A DNA stretch of 11,358 nucleotides from a bacterium (GTDB lineage: Bacteria > Spirochaetota > UBA4802 > UBA5550). Below the pieces are notes generated by a model, which worked only from the letters and a program-made list of their open reading frames with translations, was not told where the DNA came from and did no database searches. Position 1 is the stretch's first letter, and each line of letters begins with the position of its first letter. Below, one piece after another: positions 7,503 to 11,358 of this stretch. The stretch spans positions 1 through 11,358 of the forward strand of contig JAAENB010000777.1 of NCBI GenBank assembly GCA_024224995.1. The letters are read 5' to 3'. The translations under genes and the position numbers were made by a program.

Positions 7503-7531
7503 TTGCCAGCATGATAAAAAAAGTATATATT
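7503..7531 (+). promoter_or_regulatory. promoter of lipoprotein gene A
   Basis: TTGCCA (7503-7508), 17-bp spacer, TATATT (7526-7531): five of six matches in each hexamer at ideal spacing. The start would be near 7538, giving a leader of about 54 nt with AGGAAA at 7581-7586 before the ATG at 7592. Confidence 0.65.
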
Positions 7532-7591
7532 ATATAGTAATAAACCAACTGGGCGGTTTTGGCCTATAAAACTAACAAACAGGAAATGATT

Positions 7592-8593
7592 ATGAAAAAC
7601 TTATTTAACTCAGCAGTATTTACCCTTATGGCGGCAATAATTTCCTTTTCCGGATGTGAAGCAGGACTCAGCCAGAGTTCCGGTTCTTCCGATGATTCGT
7701 CGGAATTCAGTTTTTCCGATATGTATTCGAAATTTGCTACAATGCAGGCAAGAATAGATTCTCTTGAACAGACAGTTGCAACACAAGAGCTTATTATCAG
7801 TACCCTTCAGGGTGATACAACGGGATTAGTTGCAATGCAGGCATCTATTGACAGTAATACTGCTTCAATCAGTGCTATAAATACTACGTTTCAGGGTGTT
7901 TCCAGGAGTGGGAATGATATAGTTTTCTCAGGAGTAAATGTGCAAATCGTTAGCGGATCGGGATTTACTAATGGTGTTGATAATAATTATTTGACAGCAG
8001 GAACAGTGAACGGTCTTGGTAATTTGATTGTGGGGTATAATGAAGCACGAAGCTCTGGTAGTGACAAATCGGGATCTCACAATATTATCGTCGGTCCGTG
8101 GAATAATTATTCATCTTATGGTGGATTTGTTGTTGGATACCAAAATACAATAAGCGGTATATATTCCAGCGTGAGCGGGGGAAGGCTTAACACAGCCAGT
8201 GCCCGATATTCCAGTGTGAGCGGGGGATGGACTAACACAGCCAGTAATGATGATTCCAATGTGAGCGGGGGATATAGTAACACAGCCAGCGGTGCAAGTT
8301 CCAGTGTGAGCGGGGGAAGTTCTAACACAGCCAGTGCTAGTTATTCCAGTGTGAGTGGGGGAGATACAAACATAGCAAGTGGTGAGAATTCCAGTGTGCT
8401 CGGAGGCTACCAGAACACCGCAAGCGCTCTTCATGCCACTGTAAGCGGTGGTAATAGCAACACAGCCAGCGCTACTTCTTCCAGTGTGAGCGGGGGATAT
8501 TCGAACTTAGCCAGTGGGGATTGTACCAGTGTGCTCGGGGGACGAAATGGGACTGTTGGCAGTCAATTTTACTGGGGCTTCGGTACATACTAA
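7592..8593 (+). CDS. lipoprotein A: coiled-coil stalk with YadA/Hep_Hag-like repeat roll
   Basis: The 333-residue protein has a signal peptide ending in lipobox F-S-G-C, so Cys22 should be lipidated. Glu follows the Cys, which under the E. coli Lol rule favours the outer membrane. A Ser/Asp-rich tether (about 27-38), the shared motif FSFSDMYSKF (39-48) and a short coiled coil (about 48-73) follow. Residues about 142-189 are GNLIVGYN/HNIIVG-type segments. Then come eight 15-residue repeats of type SSVSGGxxNTAS (191-310), a partial ninth (311-323) and an aromatic end FYWGFGTY. Such repeats form trimeric beta-rolls in YadA-like heads, but the C-terminal membrane anchor of an autotransporter is absent; the lipid would replace it. 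A frame with a TTG at 7559 is open further upstream. I chose the ATG at 7592 because AGGA is well spaced and gene B starts at the same residue. I infer a surface fibre or adhesin; the ligand is unknown. Confidence 0.8.
   Translation: MKNLFNSAVFTLMAAIISFSGCEAGLSQSSGSSDDSSEFSFSDMYSKFATMQARIDSLEQTVATQELIISTLQGDTTGLVAMQASIDSNTASISAINTTFQGVSRSGNDIVFSGVNVQIVSGSGFTNGVDNNYLTAGTVNGLGNLIVGYNEARSSGSDKSGSHNIIVGPWNNYSSYGGFVVGYQNTISGIYSSVSGGRLNTASARYSSVSGGWTNTASNDDSNVSGGYSNTASGASSSVSGGSSNTASASYSSVSGGDTNIASGENSSVLGGYQNTASALHATVSGGNSNTASATSSSVSGGYSNLASGDCTSVLGGRNGTVGSQFYWGFGTY
8162..8560 (+). repeat. 45-bp tandem coding repeats in gene A
   Basis: Eight head-to-tail 45-bp units start at 8162, 8207, 8252, 8297, 8342, 8387, 8432 and 8477, with a partial unit from 8522. 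The core (TCCAGTGTGAGCGGGGGA and AACACAGCCAG) is almost unchanged in units 1-4 and drifts in units 5-9. The changes concentrate in the two codons after SGG and the three codons between units. Such repeats can gain or lose units by slippage or recombination in frame. Confidence 0.9.
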
Positions 8594-8610
8594 AGCAATC
8601 AATAACTTAT

Positions 8611-8660
8611 AAAAAGGCATCCTCCTTAAAAGGCATCCCCATTAAAAGGATGCCTTTTTT
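8611..8660 (+). terminator. rho-independent terminator of gene A, with duplicated left arm
   Basis: AAAAGGCATCC (8628-8638) pairs with GGATGCCTTTT (8648-8658), followed by more T. A second copy of the left arm, AAAAAGGCATCC, lies just before it at 8611-8622 and could compete for the same right arm. A closely similar hairpin follows gene B. Confidence 0.85.
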
Positions 8661-8691
8661 GATGAAAGCACGTTTAAAAAAAAATCCTGTT

Positions 8692-8720
8692 GTTCATTCC
8701 CTCTCAGGTGGCGTTCATTC
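8692..8720 (+). promoter_or_regulatory. tandem GTTCATTC boxes upstream of gene B
   Basis: GTTCATTC at 8692-8699 and 8713-8720 keeps the 21-bp period seen before genes A and C and the same 8-bp distance to the -35 position, although the DNA between here and the start codon has diverged. Confidence 0.45.
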
Positions 8721-8728
8721 CCCTTTTA

Positions 8729-8757
8729 GTGCCGGATAGATAAAAAAATTGTATATT
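8729..8757 (+). promoter_or_regulatory. promoter of gene B with weakened -35
   Basis: TATATT at 8752-8757 is conserved, but the position equivalent to TTGCCA reads GTGCCG (8729-8734), two changes from copies A and C and only three matches to consensus. Expression of B may be weaker or depend more on an activator. Confidence 0.5.
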
Positions 8758-8806
8758 ATAAAATAATAGCCCTTTTAATTATAAATCCAACAAACAGGAA
8801 AAAATT

Positions 8807-9904
8807 ATGAAAAACTTACTTAACTCAGCAGTATTTACCCTTATGGCGGCAATAATTGCCTTTTCCGGATGTGAAGCAGGACTCAGCCAGAGTTCCGGTT
8901 CTTCCGATGACTCATCGGAATTCAGTTTTTCCGATATGTATTCGAAGTTTTCAGTACTACAGAATGATATAAACAGTTTAACAGCAAAGACTGAAGAACA
9001 GGAAATTATTATATCAAACCTGGATAGCAGCCAGACCTCTTCTGTTAGCAGTTTACAGACAAGTGTAACTGACCTGGAGAACTCAGTAACAACGTTAGAA
9101 ACAAATTTACAAACAACAAATGACGATAAAAACATTTTTTCCGGCAATATTGGTATTGGAACTGATAATCCGAGGCAATCTCTGGATATTGCCCAGCCGG
9201 ATTCTTCCATATTTTTAAGTGGTGGAGTTAACGCAGTTATTGGAGACGGTCATGCGGTTTTGGCCGGAGAAGGTAGAGTATCAATTATTGCCGACTGCAA
9301 TAGCAAGTCTCCCGTCGAGTTAATCCTCTTTGGAGGAGGATATAAATCGAGTTCATATAGCCAGGAAGATGCTGCAAGTACCTCATGGCCCACTGGAGAA
9401 CCTTATGAAGAATGGATGAGAATCAACCGGGGCACACTTACGGTATCGGGTCCGGCCTATGCGACTAACTTTTCCCAGACTTCAGACATCCGTTATAAAA
9501 AAGATATCACTCCTTTAACAGGGTCACTGAATAAGATCCTTTCTCTTCAAGGAGTTAGCTATAACTGGAAAAGAGAACAATTTAAAGAAAAATATTTTAG
9601 TAAAAAAAGACAAATCGGTTTTATAGCGCAGGATGTGGAAAAGATCTTTCCGGAGCTGGTTGAAACTGATGAGAAGGGATATAAGTCCGTATCTTACGGT
9701 CAGTTTACCGCCCTGCTGGTGGAAGCGGTAAAAGAATTGAAGCAGGAAAACCGGGTGAATAATAATAAAATTTCCTCACTTGAAAAAGAGAACACCCGGT
9801 TAAAGAAAAAAGTTACTTCTTTAGAGTCTATGAATAAAAGGATTTTAGCACTGGAAAGAAAATTAAAGAATGACTCCGTAAAAACTGCTTATAATTACCG
9901 GTAA
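8807..9904 (+). CDS. lipoprotein B: stalk with phage-fibre Peptidase_S74 self-cleaving chaperone
   Basis: The 365-residue protein shares its first 48 residues with lipoprotein A (signal peptide, lipobox FSGC with Cys22, tether, FSFSDMYSKF). Coiled coil follows to about 105, then GNIGIGTDNPRQSLDI (113-128), a motif common in tail fibres and fibre-like surface proteins, and a head of unknown fold (about 129-222). The C-terminal 140 residues are an S74 intramolecular chaperone: SDIRYKKDI at 226-234 holds the Ser226/Lys231 pair with the +5 spacing known from endosialidase-type chaperones, GFIAQDVEKIFPELV (271-285) is diagnostic, and the end is a long coiled coil (about 305-355). In that family the chaperone trimerises the fibre, then cuts itself off before the Ser. 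I infer cleavage between 225 and 226, leaving a lipid-anchored trimer. The ATG at 8807 has AGGA 8 nt upstream. Confidence 0.85.
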   Translation: MKNLLNSAVFTLMAAIIAFSGCEAGLSQSSGSSDDSSEFSFSDMYSKFSVLQNDINSLTAKTEEQEIIISNLDSSQTSSVSSLQTSVTDLENSVTTLETNLQTTNDDKNIFSGNIGIGTDNPRQSLDIAQPDSSIFLSGGVNAVIGDGHAVLAGEGRVSIIADCNSKSPVELILFGGGYKSSSYSQEDAASTSWPTGEPYEEWMRINRGTLTVSGPAYATNFSQTSDIRYKKDITPLTGSLNKILSLQGVSYNWKREQFKEKYFSKKRQIGFIAQDVEKIFPELVETDEKGYKSVSYGQFTALLVEAVKELKQENRVNNNKISSLEKENTRLKKKVTSLESMNKRILALERKLKNDSVKTAYNYR

Positions 9905-9923
9905 TCAATCTTGTGGGAATTAT

Positions 9924-9958
9924 AAAAAAGGCATCCCTATTAAAAGGATGCCTTTTTT
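9924..9958 (+). terminator. rho-independent terminator of gene B
   Basis: AAAAAAGGCATCC (9924-9936) pairs with GGATGCCTTTTTT (9946-9958), loop 9 nt. The stem and loop sequence are nearly the same as those after gene A, so the 3' flank belongs to the duplicated cassette. The oligo-A side could also terminate minus-strand transcription. Confidence 0.88.
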
Positions 9959-10005
9959 ATATGTTTTTTTATCTAAACATATTTCCAATATTGTCACATC
10001 CTGTT

Positions 10006-10034
10006 GTTCATTCCCTCTCAGGTAGCGTTCATTC
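10006..10034 (+). promoter_or_regulatory. tandem GTTCATTC boxes upstream of gene C
   Basis: GTTCATTC at 10006-10013 and 10027-10034, the same 21-bp period as before genes A and B. Confidence 0.45.
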
Positions 10035-10042
10035 TCCTTTGC

Positions 10043-10071
10043 TTGCCAGCATGATAAAAAAAGTATATATT
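10043..10071 (+). promoter_or_regulatory. promoter of lipoprotein gene C
   Basis: TTGCCA (10043-10048), 17 bp, TATATT (10066-10071), identical to the promoter of gene A. Confidence 0.65.
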
Positions 10072-10131
10072 ATATAGTAATAACCCAACTGGGCGGTTTT
10101 GGCCTATAAAACTAACAAACAGGAAATGATT

Positions 10132-10806
10132 ATGAAAAACTTATTTAACTCAGCAGTATTTACCCTTATGGCAGCAATAATTGCCTTTTCCGGATGTGAA
10201 GCTGGACTCAGCCAGCAATCCGATTCATCCGACGATGGCCAGAATTTTAGTTTTTCAGATATGTATTCTAAATTTGCAGCAATGCAGGAAAGGATAAATA
10301 CCCTGGAACTACAGAACCAGTCATTAGAATCTCAGAACCAGTCATTAGGTGGCAGTATAAATGATTTGATGGCTCCGGTGGGCTCTATTGTTGCCTGGCA
10401 TAAGAATTTTGGCAGCGGCGCAACCATTCCGGCAGGATGGATAGAGTGTGACGGTAGCATCATCAATGATGGTCAAAGTATTTATAACGGGGAAACTGTT
10501 CCCGATCTTAATTCCAGCGGCAGGTTTATGCGAGGAGGTGCAATATCCGGTGTTCTCCAGAATGACGCGACAGATGTAAACGGCTTGTATATGAACAGCA
10601 CGGGAAGCCATTCACATAGTTTTTCATATACAAGTGCTAATTTCGATGGATATGGTGGTGGTGGTAATCGTGGAAGAGCTGATGAGGCTGCTGCAATTGG
10701 CGGATCAACCGGTTCGGCCGGTAATCACGAACATACAATGTATTCAGATGATTCTGAAACCCGGCCAACAAATATGTCGGTTATTTGGATAATTAGGATT
10801 AAGTAA
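10132..10806 (+). CDS. lipoprotein C: stalk with phage tail-collar / short-tail-fibre tip
   Basis: The 224-residue protein has the shared signal peptide and lipobox FSGC (Cys22), an Asp/Ser-rich tether, FSFSDMYSKF (39-48) and a coiled coil to about 75. The coil includes an exact heptad duplication, QNQSL at 61-65 and 68-72. A Phage_Collar domain follows: PVGSIVAWH (82-90), IPAGWIECDG (99-108) and VPDLNSSGRFMRGG (about 123-136). The C-terminus has HSHS (160-163), NHEHT (188-192), ETRPTN (199-204) and a final VIWIIRIK strand, the pattern of T4 gp12-like receptor-binding tips, where paired His residues bind metal on the trimer axis. No phage structural or lysis genes lie nearby. I infer a cell-surface trimeric fibre tip on a lipid anchor. 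The upstream TTG at 10099 is rejected because AGGA precedes the ATG at 10132 at good distance and the start matches genes A and B. Confidence 0.85.
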   Translation: MKNLFNSAVFTLMAAIIAFSGCEAGLSQQSDSSDDGQNFSFSDMYSKFAAMQERINTLELQNQSLESQNQSLGGSINDLMAPVGSIVAWHKNFGSGATIPAGWIECDGSIINDGQSIYNGETVPDLNSSGRFMRGGAISGVLQNDATDVNGLYMNSTGSHSHSFSYTSANFDGYGGGGNRGRADEAAAIGGSTGSAGNHEHTMYSDDSETRPTNMSVIWIIRIK

Positions 10807-10823
10807 CTGTTAAAACAGCAAGG

Positions 10824-10911
10824 TATTGAACGGTTATTACGAGTAACCCGGTTCAATATAAGTTTCTCTGTCCCCAGGCCTGTGGGCTCTGAGACAGAAA
10901 CTTATATTGAA
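10824..10911. repeat. two overlapping, mutually exclusive inverted repeats after gene C
   Basis: The first hairpin is TATTGAACGGTTA (10824-10836) with TAACC (10844-10848) and GTTCAATA (10851-10858), interrupted by a 2-nt bulge. The second pairs 10852-10872 (TTCAATATAAGTTTCTCTGTC) with 10893-10911, with one 2-nt bulge. Both need the segment around 10852-10858, so only one can form. The region lies between convergent genes and has no T-tract. It may act as a transcription or RNA-decay barrier, or be a remnant palindromic element. It replaces the terminator type that follows genes A and B. Confidence 0.55.
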
Positions 10912-10920
10912 ATCTCATCA

Positions 10921-11358
10921 TTATGGTAATTTCTGACAATCTTTCATCTTGGGATTATTTGGAGAGTCCAATGGGTGGGGTAATACCGGTTCTGGTGCGG
11001 TCTTGTCAATGATCCCTGCTTTTTTATTTACAAATAATATTTCATTAACAGAAGCCGGGAAGAATTTGCTTTTTGGGGAACAACCCCAATTATTATAATG
11101 AATATTAGCAATATAGAATGTCTTTTTTAACTTTTTTATTAGCGCGGTGTATTTAGGATTCCCTTCAAGAAGACCATGAAATTCAATGCCTAATTGATTG
11201 ATATTACTCAAAACAGTGTCCGATGTCGCCAATAAAGAATCCCATTCCGCGCCTTCAATATCGATTTTCACAACAAGCTTCTTATTTTCATCTTTATTTT
11301 TTGCGATGTGCTCTGTAAAACTAAAATAAAGCCTGTCATCTTTTTTATATGATTTATC
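10921..11358 (-). CDS. FkbM-family methyltransferase, C-terminal part (partial at right edge)
   Basis: The minus-strand frame is open from the window edge to TAA at 10923-10921, giving 145 visible codons; the start lies outside. VVKIDIEGAEWDSLL near the middle is the signature of FkbM-type SAM-dependent methyltransferases, where the acidic residues of KIDIEGAE lie in the Rossmann fold. It is followed by a strand like NINQLGIEFHG, then HYNNWGC and an EILFV strand. The Pro-rich tail (PHPLDSPNNP...DCQKLP) is seen, to my recollection, in some FkbM-domain proteins. Members methylate O atoms of sugars or polyketides; the substrate here is unknown. An internal GTG at 11271 is not the start, because the family motif begins right there and the frame is open upstream. 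The gene converges with lipoprotein gene C; whether it modifies surface glycans connected with the fibres is speculation. Confidence 0.8.
   Translation of the reverse strand, partial: DKSYKKDDRLYFSFTEHIAKNKDENKKLVVKIDIEGAEWDSLLATSDTVLSNINQLGIEFHGLLEGNPKYTALIKKLKKTFYIANIHYNNWGCSPKSKFFPASVNEILFVNKKAGIIDKTAPEPVLPHPLDSPNNPKMKDCQKLP

Larger units (their letters stand above)
7458..7675 (+). repeat. cassette 5' direct repeat, copy A
   Basis: This 218-bp block spans the control region, leader and first 28 codons of lipoprotein gene A. It matches 9998-10215 with only 4 mismatches in my hand alignment. A partial copy precedes gene B, where 8684-8726 is similar but the following leader differs. Confidence 0.9.
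9998..10215 (+). repeat. cassette 5' direct repeat, copy C
   Basis: This is the second member of the 218-bp repeat, matching 7458-7675 at all but 4 positions. Similarity to copy A falls sharply right after 10215, at codon 29 of the gene, while the protein motif FSFSDMYSKF is still kept further on. Confidence 0.9.

Noticed and set aside
7559..7591. TTG starts at 7559 and 10099 that would add 11 residues to lipoproteins A and C
   Set aside because: AGGAAA sits just before the internal ATG, the extension would put charged residues ahead of the signal peptide, and gene B has no such extension.
8111..8434. Minus-strand ORFs (107 and 70 codons) over the repeat region
   Set aside because: They are shadows produced by the stop-free repeat, repeating with the same 45-bp period and lacking any start signal.
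8162..8560. CRISPR-like array (regular 45-bp period)
   Set aside because: The repeats are contiguous, in frame and encode a clear 15-residue protein repeat; there are no spacers and no cas genes.
7458..10806. Diversity-generating retroelement, in view of variable surface tips
   Set aside because: There is no reverse transcriptase, no template repeat and no adenine-biased variable region in the window.
7592..10806. Prophage tail module
   Set aside because: Despite phage-type head domains, every protein has a lipoprotein signal peptide and its own promoter, and there are no capsid, tail-tube, baseplate or lysis genes beside them.

Overview
The window looks like chromosomal DNA from a moderately AT-rich bacterium with an outer membrane. 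Three lipoprotein signal peptides with lipoboxes support this, along with a class II lysyl-tRNA synthetase gene and standard sigma70-type promoters and intrinsic terminators. I cannot fix the phylum from sequence alone; a spirochaete or an FCB-group relative would fit.

Layout: (1) Bases 1-430 hold a GC-rich, gene-poor stretch with a 34-bp palindrome. At the left edge there may be the start of a minus-strand gene. (2) Bases 472-980 carry a wrecked Rpn/PD-(D/E)XK 'transposase' gene. Its first 12 or so codons and its C-terminal third survive, but the nuclease core between them is deleted and the frame is shifted. (3) On the minus strand, 5730-1008, two nearly abutting genes form an Eco57I-like (type IIG) restriction-modification system. 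One is a large nuclease-methyltransferase-specificity fusion; the other is a stand-alone N6-adenine methyltransferase. (4) A 93-bp MITE-like palindromic element lies in the divergent promoter region between this operon and lysS (5916-7397, plus), which ends in a clear terminator.

(5) Bases 7458-10806 are the most interesting part. Three plus-strand lipoprotein genes (here A, B and C) lie in tandem. They share an upstream control region, a signal peptide and lipobox, a short Ser/Asp-rich tether and the start of a coiled coil. Their C-terminal modules are completely different: A has a YadA/Hep_Hag-like repeat roll, B has a phage-fibre Peptidase_S74 self-cleaving chaperone, and C has a phage tail-collar/short-tail-fibre tip. 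All three modules are known from homotrimeric fibres of phages or adhesins. Each gene has its own promoter, and A and B end in homologous terminators. The locus therefore looks like an array of separately transcribed cassettes that put interchangeable fibre tips on a common lipid anchor. Gene A matches C upstream and B inside the coding region, which suggests recombination among cassettes.

(6) After a long inverted repeat, the window ends inside a minus-strand FkbM-type methyltransferase gene (10921 to the right edge), which may belong to glycan or natural-product modification.

The proposal that the lipoprotein array is a surface-fibre diversification system is inference. The shared flanks, the lipoboxes and the head-module motifs are visible directly in the sequence.
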